A DNA stretch of 64,000 nt, from the NCBI RefSeq assembly GCF_018742245.1, contig NZ_CP036132.1:1111001-1175000 (forward strand), given 5' to 3'. Below the pieces are notes generated by a model that saw nothing but the letters and a program-made list of their open reading frames with translations, was not told the DNA's origin and made no database searches. Shown here piece after piece: positions 56,154 through 63,460 of this stretch. The DNA is from Bacillus mycoides. GTDB lineage: Bacteria; Bacillota; Bacilli; Bacillales; Bacillaceae_G. The first letter of the stretch is position 1. The number at the start of each line of letters is the position of its first letter. Both the position numbers and the translations under genes were made by a program.

Positions 56154-56377
56154 ATGAATGAATTCGATGAGCGATTAATATGGATGTACGGAATCATAGT
56201 AATGGCCTTTTTCGGAGTAAGGTGTATTCATTAGCTATGTTTTTCATTCCGTTTGCTGTTCTCTATGCATTGTATTTTACGCCACTATCATCAATTTCTA
56301 TATTGATCCGTCTATTGATATTTGGATTATCTTTTGTAATGGTGTCCGTTATATTTTATTTCATTGAGGTAAGGTGA
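56154..56377 (+). pseudogene. Frameshifted small membrane protein (family C)
   Basis: ATG 56154, 7 nt after GAGGAG, opens a frame (MNEFDERLIWMYGIIVMAFF) that stops at TAG 56232-56234. The hydrophobic continuation SLAMFFIPFAVLYALYF is in the next frame, to 56377. A one-base shift near 56215-56225 explains it. It looks like another immunity-type gene that lost its frame; the preceding 56043-56150 holds no readable tip. Confidence 0.6.
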
Positions 56378-56407
56378 TGGGTATTAATAGAGTCGAGGTT
56401 AAATGAA

Positions 56408-56514
56408 AGGCACCCAGGTGCTAGACTTGATGGAATGAAAAGGGCAAAAAAGCATTTAAAAATTCAACGACAGCGAAACTTATGAAGATTTCGAATGCAG
56501 TGGGAAGACGTTAA
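56408..56514 (+). pseudogene. Toxin tip remnant (family A, copy 2)
   Basis: Across a frameshift the sequence reads HPGARLDGMKRAKK, then KNSTTAKLMKISNAVGRR with TAA 56512-56514. It matches the end of tip A at 53810-53910. Only the last ~35 codons remain. Confidence 0.75.
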
Positions 56515-56530
56515 TGAAGGGAGACTAAAA

Positions 56531-56893
56531 GTGTTTATAGAAATTTTAGAATTTGCTTCTATCTTGGCTTTAGTAGCTGTATTAACATTAACTGTTATGT
56601 TGCAAGATATATTTTTTATAAATATAAATAAACAATATACTGAAACACGTATTGGGACGATTATTTTTGGTATCCGTATGTTGTTCGGGGCATGGGTAAT
56701 ATTTGTTACGGAAACTACTATAATTGCTATATCAAAAGTGACGGCAATCCAATTGCTTATTTTGCTTATTATTTGGGCATTCTCGAAGTATGTACAAAAA
56801 AATAGTGAAAATTGGCTAATTACTATAGTTGCTTTTGTTATTTATGGTGTTGGTACTTACTTGTATATTCAGTTTGCTCTTAGAGGCTATTAA
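56531..56893 (+). CDS. Membrane immunity protein candidate (family A, copy 2)
   Basis: The product is 120 residues from GTG 56531, about 8 nt after GAAGGGA; the in-frame ATG 56495 overlaps the tip remnant. It has four hydrophobic segments. It is a divergent homologue of 53927-54280 and likewise follows a tip-A end. The frame is intact although its toxin is reduced to a stub. Confidence 0.68.
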   Translation: MFIEILEFASILALVAVLTLTVMLQDIFFININKQYTETRIGTIIFGIRMLFGAWVIFVTETTIIAISKVTAIQLLILLIIWAFSKYVQKNSENWLITIVAFVIYGVGTYLYIQFALRGY

Positions 56894-57009
56894 TATATCA
56901 CCAGAAAAATTAGTGGTTAGAAAGATTCATTTGTTAAATGTGTGTAAATGAAAAGTTACCATATGATGTAGAAGAGGATGAAGAATAAATATAGAAATGA
57001 TTTGTGGAA

Positions 57010-57043
57010 GGAAGAGCGAACATAGGCTCTTCTTTCTTTATAT
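57010..57043 (+). terminator. Terminator-like hairpin
   Basis: GAAGAGC and GCTCTTC arms with TTTCTTTAT match the hairpin at 202-236 at the window's left end. Confidence 0.65.
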
Positions 57044-57053
57044 ATGTCACAGT

Positions 57054-57677
57054 GATGTAGTCGCGATGACAGATCAAAATAGAGAAGTTGTCGCAACGTA
57101 TGAATATGGTGCGTGGGGTAACGTATTAAAGAGTGATACGAAAGGTATCGCAGCAGACAATCCATTTGGATATACGGGATACATGTATGATAAAGAGATT
57201 GGCATGTATTACTTAATTGCGAGATACTATAATCCAGATCATGGTGTGTTCTTATCTGTGGATCCTGATCCGGGTGATAGTGATGATCCTGTGACGCAGA
57301 ATGGGTATACGTATGCAGATAATAACCCTGTAATGAAAATCGATCCTGATGGACACAAAGCGTGGAAGAAAAAAGGGAAACAGATTTGGTATGCAACGAA
57401 GGCTGGCGCGAAAGCTTGGGCTGATAGTTATCTGAGTATTGGAAAAGGGTTGGCTTTGGGCGCAGGGTATTATTATGGGTATGCTACAGGTAAACAGAAT
57501 TATATAAATAAAAATAAGCCGGTCTATAACAAAGCATATGTGAATAAAGCTGCTAGAAAAGCAGGTTTAAAAGTAGGTCTCAAAGCATTTGGGGGCTTTG
57601 GATTAATAGAAGATGCTTATGTTTTTGGTTCGGCAGCATACAAAGGGTATAAAAAGGCATATAAAAACTATCGCTAA
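57054..57677 (+). pseudogene. Orphan Rhs module with intact toxin tip D
   Basis: The reading frame has no real start; the core begins abruptly at SDVVAMTDQNREVVATYEY. It keeps DPDPGDSDDPVTQNGYTYAD and the boundary DPDGHK. The tip (~110 residues) is Gly/Tyr/Lys rich, with GKGLALGAGYYYGYATGKQ and an end reading GFGLIEDAYVFG ... AYKGYKKAYKNYR. It is followed 20 nt on by immunity D. The tip frame is intact, so it could be used after recombination with an expressed core. It would not be translated as it stands. Confidence 0.82.
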
Positions 57678-58090
57678 AATAATAAAAAATCCAGAAAGTG
57701 ATCTTGGTGAATATGATGATGAATTTTAATAGTGTAGAGAATTTATTTTGGATACTTTTAAAGTATCCAGTACGTATAATTTTAATATGTATTGGAATAG
57801 GCTGGATTTTTAAATGTATCAAACAAGGTTACTTATTTTCAGCCGTACTTATGTTAACGATACTTACACTACTTTTTATTGTTACATTTACAGACATATT
57901 AGGGTCTGTTTTAAATGGTATTCCTCTTGCTATACAATATGGTGGTGTAGTATTTTTGGTAATACTATCATGTGTTATATTTGATTATGAATCTTCTCGT
58001 CAGTGAACTACTCACAACTTATCGTTCTTGCAGACTGTTTTCTATGTATGTGTGTTGGGATAGTCAGTGGGATTTTATAAAAGAAAAGGG
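57440..58090 (+). repeat. Right copy of the ~0.65 kb dispersed direct repeat
   Basis: It matches 2330-2990 in the same orientation: tip D end, immunity D, and the 3' flank up to TTATAAAAGAAAAG. The left copy has lost its reading frame in the tip; this copy is intact. Confidence 0.8.
57698..58006 (+). CDS. Membrane immunity protein candidate (family D)
   Basis: The product is 102 residues with three hydrophobic segments, 20 nt after toxin tip D. The GTG start at 57698 is uncertain; GTG 57707 or ATG 57713 are alternatives. It differs from the left-end copy (2581-2889) at only a few residues. Conservation at two sites, one with its toxin decayed, fits selection for protection. Confidence 0.7.
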   Translation: MILVNMMMNFNSVENLFWILLKYPVRIILICIGIGWIFKCIKQGYLFSAVLMLTILTLLFIVTFTDILGSVLNGIPLAIQYGGVVFLVILSCVIFDYESSRQ

Positions 58091-58129
58091 GGAAGATAAT
58101 TAGTAAAACGGAGATGAAAAATACATTTA

Positions 58130-58294
58130 TTGGTATTTGTACTGAAAAAGAGACGATATAGAGTGGTAACGATTTTAGTAGTAAGTCTAATATATATAAT
58201 CATAACAGCCTTTACTCCATATAGGGCGTTCTTGAGTAATAAAATTAATTTATTGATCATAATCTCTTTGATGATTATTGGCTGTTGTTTTTGA
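58130..58294 (+). pseudogene. Immunity gene remnant (family B, copy 2)
   Basis: The frame reads LVFVLKKRRYRVVTILVVSL and breaks by frameshift just before the usual FEKEK end (still visible in DNA as GAAAAAGAAAAG). It is a near copy of 54303-54527. Confidence 0.72.
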
Positions 58295-58311
58295 AAAAGA
58301 AAAGTAAATTC

Positions 58312-58366
58312 AGTGTATCTCAAAATCTAAACAAATAGTTTGATTTTGAGATACACTTTTTTATTT
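58312..58366 (+). terminator. Island terminator, copy 3
   Basis: It repeats GTGTATCTCAAAATC / GATTTTGAGATACAC with TTTTTTATTTT. Confidence 0.88.
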
Positions 58367-58436
58367 TAAATAAACAGCAAACCTTATGTGTGCTTCTGAT
58401 GCTATGGGAAAATAACTTGTAAAATTTAGGGATGGA

Positions 58437-58565
58437 TTGTTAACGTATGATGCCAATGGAAATCGTACATCGGATGGAAAGTACAAGTATACATGGAATG
58501 AAGATGACCAGCTTGTAGCAATTACAAAGCAAGGTGAAAGTAATGCGTTTGCAAACATTAGGTAA
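58437..58565 (+). pseudogene. Rhs core fragment without a tip
   Basis: It codes for LLTYDANGNRTSDGKYKYTW and a few further core residues up to NAFANIR, then TAA. It is the beginning of the same module as 54662, truncated before the hallmark region. Confidence 0.78.
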
Positions 58566-58656
58566 AAACATATTGTTGTATCAAAAACTAAAACAATAAC
58601 ATTATTACTCTAGGGCATCGCTCGCAGAAGGATAAACATTGGAAGAAGGTGGCATG

Positions 58657-59088
58657 GTGGAAATAGGAAAAGAACTTGAGATGGTATTTTTAGGGGGAGA
58701 AAAAAAGATAACCATTGCATCATTTGGATCTTTGTATCCAAATGATGATGAGTTGTATTTACGTGATTTACAACTGAATTTCTTAGCTGTATCCTCAAAT
58801 AATGTCCATTATGAGTATAAAGGGCCAATGTTTTTGATGAGTGAAATAATTGGATTTGGTAAAAAACTAGAAGCATTACTACGAAAAGAAATTAAGGAAG
58901 CTGTATTGAGTGCCGATGAAGAAGAAATAGAATTTGAAGTGAAACTTAAAAGGGATCGGTTTCTAGTATGTTTTACTTTTGTTAAAAATGACTTAATTAA
59001 TGAAAAGTGGGAGTATGAAACATCATTTTGGGTGGAAGCTAAAATTGTAGAAGAGGTATGTTATACAATCAAAAAAATATATGGTTAA
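58657..59088 (+). CDS. Probable WapI-like immunity protein
   Basis: The product is about 143 residues from GTG 58657 (ATG 58654 and TTG 58639 are alternatives; AAGGTGG lies upstream). It is soluble, beta-rich and acidic, with W near its end (YETSFWVEAKIVEE). Size, strand order and location in an Rhs locus resemble the immunity protein WapI, but the sequence match is from memory and weak. No matching toxin is adjacent. Confidence 0.6.
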   Translation: MEIGKELEMVFLGGEKKITIASFGSLYPNDDELYLRDLQLNFLAVSSNNVHYEYKGPMFLMSEIIGFGKKLEALLRKEIKEAVLSADEEEIEFEVKLKRDRFLVCFTFVKNDLINEKWEYETSFWVEAKIVEEVCYTIKKIYG

Positions 59089-59103
59089 TTATTATATGTT
59101 TTT

Positions 59104-59259
59104 TTGAGCGGTGTTCTGATTATAGTATTTCTTAAGTTATTGATTACAAAGGCTATGAATCTAATAAAAGGATATAAGAGATTTATCACAGTGCTTGTAC
59201 TGTTTATATATAAAATCTTGATAGCTTTTACACTGTATTTTGACTTTTTACAACGGTGA
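59104..59259 (+). pseudogene. Immunity gene remnant (family B, copy 3)
   Basis: TTG 59104 opens a 51-codon frame; KGYKRFITVLVLFIYKILIA and FTLYFDF match EYKRLSVALILFVYMILIAF and FTSYFDF in 55730-55972. It stops before the C-terminal half. It is a diverged stub. Confidence 0.62.
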
Positions 59260-59294
59260 AAGCATCAAAAACATTAAGTACTTAGGATGATAAT

Positions 59295-59780
59295 ATGCAT
59301 ATTTGGACACTAACAAATTGGGAGAAATATTATAATCTAGAAGAGAAGAGTCACCGTACTGGACTACGATTAAAATTTGATACAGATGTTGATCCTGAAG
59401 TAAGAAGAGCCATTAAGGAATTTTGTAAATGGTTGCGCCAAGAATACTTTTTCCCAATTAGAGTACCTATTTATGTGAAAACTTCATATAAAATAAAGAC
59501 AATGGATGGAGAGCTAGTCTATGGTACTTTCTTTGGGCCGTTTGATCGAAATGTTGAGCCGTATATTCGTATTTCGGCAGGGGATTATTATGATACGGTG
59601 CAGAAAAATGGAAAAGATAACGCTTTAGGGTACTATCTGGTTACTATTGCGCATGAGCTAACGCATTATTTCCAATGGATTAATGATATAAAACTAACGA
59701 GAATTGGATATGAGAGGCAGGCTACTGCTTATTCAGGATATATTATTGATGAGTATAAAGAAACTAGAGAGCATCCGTAA
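59295..59780 (+). CDS. Small HExxH metallopeptidase-like protein
   Basis: The product is 161 residues, with TTAGGATGAT before ATG 59295. It has the zinc motif TIAHELTHYFQWIND and, 20 residues on, YERQATAYSGYII, where the E could be the third ligand. There is no signal peptide. The first 90 residues are beta-rich. It may be a self-standing peptidase or an orphan peptidase-type toxin domain of the Rhs locus; neither can be decided. Confidence 0.72.
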   Translation: MHIWTLTNWEKYYNLEEKSHRTGLRLKFDTDVDPEVRRAIKEFCKWLRQEYFFPIRVPIYVKTSYKIKTMDGELVYGTFFGPFDRNVEPYIRISAGDYYDTVQKNGKDNALGYYLVTIAHELTHYFQWINDIKLTRIGYERQATAYSGYIIDEYKETREHP

Positions 59781-59866
59781 AGTAGAAACTGTATAGCTAA
59801 CTGGAAGTATGAGGATTCTACATTTGTAATGAATGTTTAGTAACTCTTTGAAAAGGAGATATGTAT

Positions 59867-60567
59867 ATGAAATTTTATAACGCTGGATACCTCATAATTT
59901 CCTATGATAGGGAACTTATCTATAAAGAATGCAATATTGAGGGACTATCAAAAATGATTTTAACGATATGTAATGGGATACGGCCTACATTTCCGGATTA
60001 TTGGTTTTTCCCTTGGTGTAATTCAAATAAAAATGATCCTATTGCTCAGATGATAAATGGAAGGTTGAAGATTAGTAAAGAGGAACATGAAAGTGGACAA
60101 TCCTTTTTAGATACACTAATGGAAGAAGAAAAGTTCTCGTGGCCGAATACTTTTAAAAATTTAGAAGATGCGAGATTCTTTAAGCGAAATTATTTAAAAG
60201 GGATAGAAGATTTAGAGATTATTAGTTTGCATCTTTCAGAAGAGTATCGGACGGATTTTTTAATGAATGAGCGAGAAGAAAATGACTTTAAAGTTTCTAT
60301 ATATGACTTTCTCGAAAGTTCATTACCTGTTGATGTTGAAAACGATGAAATATTAGGATTTGATATATGTGGCTTTAGTAACAATAATTTTTATTCTTTT
60401 ATTCATAACAATTTACAAGAGGATTTTGAAGCGTTTGGCAAGAAATTAAATGATTTATCACTTGTTGATAAGTATGAAGATGCAAAGTAGATTATCCATT
60501 TAATTGATGATGGGGAAATTGAGACAGAAGAGGTATTGTGGTATCCGTGGTTAATTTTGAAATGTTA
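59867..60567 (+). pseudogene. Unknown protein interrupted by a late nonsense codon
   Basis: The frame opens at ATG 59867, 8 nt after AAAGGAG, and stops at TAG 60488-60490 after 207 residues. The same frame continues for 25 more codons (IIHLIDDGEIETEEVLWYPW) to TAA at 60567. The continuation has good coding character, so the TAG looks recent. The protein is soluble, acidic and unrecognised; its position suggests an immunity-like role. Confidence 0.6.
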
Positions 60568-60603
60568 AAGAAAGAGGTATGAGCATCGGATTAAAAGGGG
60601 GGC

Positions 60604-60873
60604 ATGATAGTGCAAGATAATGTACTAGAACAATTAATAAACCGTCTTTCCGTATTATGCCCTGAAAAAGAACGTGAAATATTAGCGGTGGATTTAAATG
60701 ATATATATGAGAGTAGTGAAAGATTCGAAAAATTGCTTGAAAATATTATGAAATCTCAGCAAAATAAAGACGACTTAATAGATATATTAATTGAAGTAGA
60801 GGTAGAACTAGATCACATCAATTGGCATTATAAAAGTCTGAAGAAAAAGCTGAAAGTATTAATGAAAGAATAA
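60604..60873 (+). CDS. Unknown small helical protein
   Basis: The product is 89 residues, with AAAGGGGGG directly upstream of ATG 60604 (GTG 60610 is better spaced). It is acidic, helical and probably coiled at the end (HINWHYKSLKKKLKVL). It ends at the terminator shared with prsA. The function is unknown. Confidence 0.65.
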   Translation: MIVQDNVLEQLINRLSVLCPEKEREILAVDLNDIYESSERFEKLLENIMKSQQNKDDLIDILIEVEVELDHINWHYKSLKKKLKVLMKE

Positions 60874-60914
60874 AAAGCACGACCTTATTTTAAAAAATAA
60901 GATCGTGCTTTATT
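60872..60914. terminator. Bidirectional terminator
   Basis: AAAGCACGACCTTATTTT and AAAATAAGATCGTGCTTT form a long stem between the converging gene at 60873 and prsA. Confidence 0.9.
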
Positions 60915-61772
60915 TTAGTTCTCTTTTCCAAAAAGATGAGAAAATGTATCTTTCAAATCACTATCGTTTATTTTAATATCCGCCTTTTTTAATTCATCTT
61001 GTAATAATTTTTGACCGAAGGAAGGGTCGGCAATACGTTCTTCTTCTAAGTCTTTACGTATAGAGTCTTTCACTTTATCGTAAGGTTTTAAATCTTTTTT
61101 ATCAGTTAGTTTAATAATGTGATAGCCGTTTGGTGATTTAACGGGATTGCTAATTTGTCCAACCTTTAATTTGTAGGCAGCTTTTTCAAATTCAGGTGTC
61201 ATTTTGCCTGCCCCGAAGTATCCGAGGTCTCCGCCATTATCTTTTGATAATATATCTTGAGACTCTTGTTTCGCTAATTCTTCAAATGAAGTGCCGGTAT
61301 CTAATTTCTTCTTTATTTCTTTCGCTTCATTTTCGTCACTTACTAAAATATGACTAGCTTTAATTTCTGGTTTATAGTGGTCTTTCACATCTTTTTCTGT
61401 AACGCTTTGTTTAATCGCTTCATTTAATGAAAGTTTGAATCTAATTTGATTTTTGAAATCTTCTTCATCTTTTAAACGATTATTTTCTAGTGTTGCTTTG
61501 AATTGTTCTCCATATTGATCTTTTGCTTTTTCTACTTCTGTATCTACTGCATCATTAGATACTTTATATTTTTTAGTAATAACATCTTGTGCTACCATTT
61601 CGTATAGCATGTCTTTTCCATATCGATCTTTCAATTGTTTTTCGAAATCGCTCTTCGCAATGGTTGAGTTTGTTGTTGTAGCGATTGTGGCCGAGTCATT
61701 TTTTTGTCCGCAAGCAGATAGCATTAATATACTTATTAGTGCAGTGATAATGAATGTATTTTTTCCTTTCAT
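60915..61772 (-). CDS. prsA: Foldase lipoprotein PrsA
   Basis: The product is 285 residues. A lipoprotein signal ends in the lipobox LSAC (Cys ~21). A helical N-terminal domain follows, then a parvulin-type prolyl isomerase domain (IKASHILVSDENEAKEIKK ... GYHIIKLTD, residues ~135-230) and a charged helical tail. It folds exported proteins on the outer face of the membrane. B. cereus-group genomes have several prsA genes; this is one of them. Confidence 0.94.
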   Translation of the reverse strand: MKGKNTFIITALISILMLSACGQKNDSATIATTTNSTIAKSDFEKQLKDRYGKDMLYEMVAQDVITKKYKVSNDAVDTEVEKAKDQYGEQFKATLENNRLKDEEDFKNQIRFKLSLNEAIKQSVTEKDVKDHYKPEIKASHILVSDENEAKEIKKKLDTGTSFEELAKQESQDILSKDNGGDLGYFGAGKMTPEFEKAAYKLKVGQISNPVKSPNGYHIIKLTDKKDLKPYDKVKDSIRKDLEEERIADPSFGQKLLQDELKKADIKINDSDLKDTFSHLFGKEN

Positions 61773-61867
61773 GCTAACACCTCATCCGAATATGTTATCG
61801 CTATTGTAGAATATAGAAGTGAACATGAAGTGAATTTTTAATGTTTTTTCCCTGTAAAATGTAAAAA

Positions 61868-61897
61868 AAGTACATCAACATTAACGTTGATGTACGA
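61868..61897 (-). terminator. Rho-independent terminator
   Basis: GTACATCAACATTAACGTTGATGTAC is split as GTACATCAAC / GTTGATGTAC stem; on the minus strand TTTTTTTAC follows, ending the small gene at 61903. Confidence 0.82.
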
Positions 61898-61902
61898 TGT
61901 AA

Positions 61903-62034
61903 TCAAAGGTGATCGGTTTTCTTAGAATATGCACGTTTTCCTTGCTGAATATTTTTTTGCTCTTGTTCATTTTTTTGAGTGCGCTTTGCATTATTGTCGC
62001 GTGCTTTTTTGTCGTTATCGCTCGTATGTGGCAT
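61903..62034 (-). CDS. DUF3941-like small hydrophilic protein
   Basis: The product is 43 residues from ATG 62034, with GGAGTTG upstream, beginning MPHTSDNDKKARDNNAKRTQ and very rich in K, N and Q. It fits DUF3941, small Bacillus proteins of unknown function that may be spore associated. The longer upstream frame lacks coding character. Confidence 0.72.
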   Translation of the reverse strand: MPHTSDNDKKARDNNAKRTQKNEQEQKNIQQGKRAYSKKTDHL

Positions 62035-62134
62035 ATGTATCAACTCCATTTCTAAACGTTGTATGTTTATCATTTCCTTTTTCGTAAAGACTATGTATAG
62101 CAGTGCATTCATGAATACTAAAGGTGGATTAGAA

Positions 62135-62992
62135 ATGGATTTGAAGCTGAATTATACTGAACTTATTAAGAAGTTAGTCGTTGTGATTATTGCAGGTTTA
62201 TTAAATGCGATTGGGATGAATTTATTTTTAACACCAGCGAAAGTATATGCGAGTGGCTTTGCTGGATTGTCTCAATTATTATCGCAAGTATTAGGTGACT
62301 TTTTATCCATTCATATATCTACGGGTGTATTGTTTAGTTTATTTAATATTCCCGTCGTTATTTTAGCATGGAAAAAGGTTGGAAAGGCTTTTACGTTTTT
62401 TAGTTTTCTTTGTGTTATATTTATGACTTTGTTTTTAGAAATTATCCCAGTTAGAGCGGTTTCGAATGATATTATATTGAATGCGATTTTTGGTGGTATT
62501 ATTTCAGCGATTGGGGTAGGAGTTGCTTTAAAGTGGGGGGCTTCTACAGGTGGCCTAGATATTATTGCCATGATTTTATCAAAGATAAAAGATAAGCCTG
62601 TCGGTACATATTTTTTCTTCTTTAATGCAATTATCATTATCGCTGCTGGCTATGTGTATGGATGGGAAAAAGCATTATATACTTTAGTCACTTTGTATAT
62701 ATCAACGAGAATTATTGATGCGATTCATACCCGTCATGTGAAGATTACGGCATTAATTGTTACGAAGAACGGGGCAGATGTGCGAAAAGCGATTCACTCT
62801 CGCTTAGTGAGAGGGATTACAACTATACCAGCAACAGGTGCTTATACAAATGAAAATAAAGAAATGTTAATGATTGTTATTACTCGTTACGAGCTGTACG
62901 AATTAGAGAGGGTTATTAAACAAGTGGACCCAGGTGCATTTACAAATATACTGCAAACGGTCGGAGTGTTTGGGTTATTTCGAAAAGATTAA
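62135..62992 (+). CDS. YitT-family membrane protein
   Basis: The product is 285 residues from ATG 62135, 8 nt after AAGGTGG; the extension to 61979 overlaps the DUF3941 gene's other strand and is not coding. Five to six membrane segments (YitT_membrane domain, with GASTGGLDIIAMILSKI) are followed by the cytoplasmic DUF2179 domain (HTRHVKITALIVTK ... KQVDPGAFTNILQ). It is the likely yitT orthologue near cvfB. The function is not settled. Confidence 0.9.
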   Translation: MDLKLNYTELIKKLVVVIIAGLLNAIGMNLFLTPAKVYASGFAGLSQLLSQVLGDFLSIHISTGVLFSLFNIPVVILAWKKVGKAFTFFSFLCVIFMTLFLEIIPVRAVSNDIILNAIFGGIISAIGVGVALKWGASTGGLDIIAMILSKIKDKPVGTYFFFFNAIIIIAAGYVYGWEKALYTLVTLYISTRIIDAIHTRHVKITALIVTKNGADVRKAIHSRLVRGITTIPATGAYTNENKEMLMIVITRYELYELERVIKQVDPGAFTNILQTVGVFGLFRKD

Positions 62993-63022
62993 AGAGGACC
63001 AAAGCTGGTCCTCTTTTTTAAT
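62991..63022. terminator. Bidirectional terminator
   Basis: AAAGAGGACCA and TGGTCCTCTTT form the stem between the YitT gene and the convergent gene ending at 63018. Confidence 0.88.
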
Positions 63023-63215
63023 GCGAATTCGTAATGTTTTGCAATTGCTCCTGCATTTCACGTAGCTGAACTTTTTCAGCAGTTGAAGAGTTTGCATAAG
63101 CAGAGTGCAAAGAGTTTTTTGCTCTATAAACGAGTTCCTGTTGTTCAGCACCACTTGAACAAGAAACGGCACTTGAAACAGCGTCTCTAGCTTGTTGGAA
63201 TAGTAAGTTTCCCAT
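63018..63215 (-). CDS. DUF3813-like small protein
   Basis: The product is 65 residues: MGNLLFQQARDAVSSAVSCS, then EQQELVYRAKNSLHSAYANS. The Ala/Ser/Gln-rich helical pattern fits DUF3813 of Bacillus. Its ATG overlaps the stop of the upstream small gene (TAATG), so the two are coupled. The function is unknown. Confidence 0.78.
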   Translation of the reverse strand: MGNLLFQQARDAVSSAVSCSSGAEQQELVYRAKNSLHSAYANSSTAEKVQLREMQEQLQNITNSH

Positions 63216-63355
63216 TAAACCCCTCCAAACGAAGAGTTACTTCTCGCTTTTTCTGCCTCAGCTAATGTACCTCTGTACGGGAATCTTGCATCATGCTTCA
63301 TAACAGCATCGGCTCCTTGCTGGATAAAACGTTTTGATTTGTTCTTTTTACCCAT
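63215..63355 (-). CDS. Tiny conserved-looking basic protein
   Basis: The product is 46 residues from ATG 63355, with AAAGGGGGT upstream: MGKKNKSKRFIQQGADAVMK, then HDARFPYRGTLAEAEKAR. It has a good ribosome site and is coupled to the next gene by TAATG, so it is real despite its size. No function is known. Confidence 0.7.
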   Translation of the reverse strand: MGKKNKSKRFIQQGADAVMKHDARFPYRGTLAEAEKARSNSSFGGV

Positions 63356-63460
63356 TCGAAAAACCCCCTTTATTTAGCTGAAAACAATTGACGCGCTGAC
63401 TTTTGCGTCTAATAATAGTATGAGCGTTTGGCGAGAAACTATAAGCAGGGAATTTTTAGA

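Larger units (their letters stand above)
58085..58565 (+). repeat. Second copy of an immunity-B/terminator/core-tail block
   Basis: The block from the immunity-B remnant through the terminator to the core fragment matches 54303-54780, in the same order and orientation, 3.8 kb apart. Even the non-coding spacer (AAATAAACAGCAAACCTTAT) is retained. Confidence 0.8.

Noticed and set aside
56997..57053. Upstream in-frame start for the third Rhs module
   Set aside because: The extra residues (ICGRKSEHRLFFLYI) read through a terminator hairpin and have no ribosome site.
51179..58600. Prophage or integrative element as the source of the Rhs island
   Set aside because: No integrase, phage structural genes, attachment-site repeats or tRNA were found; duplication of Rhs modules explains the layout.
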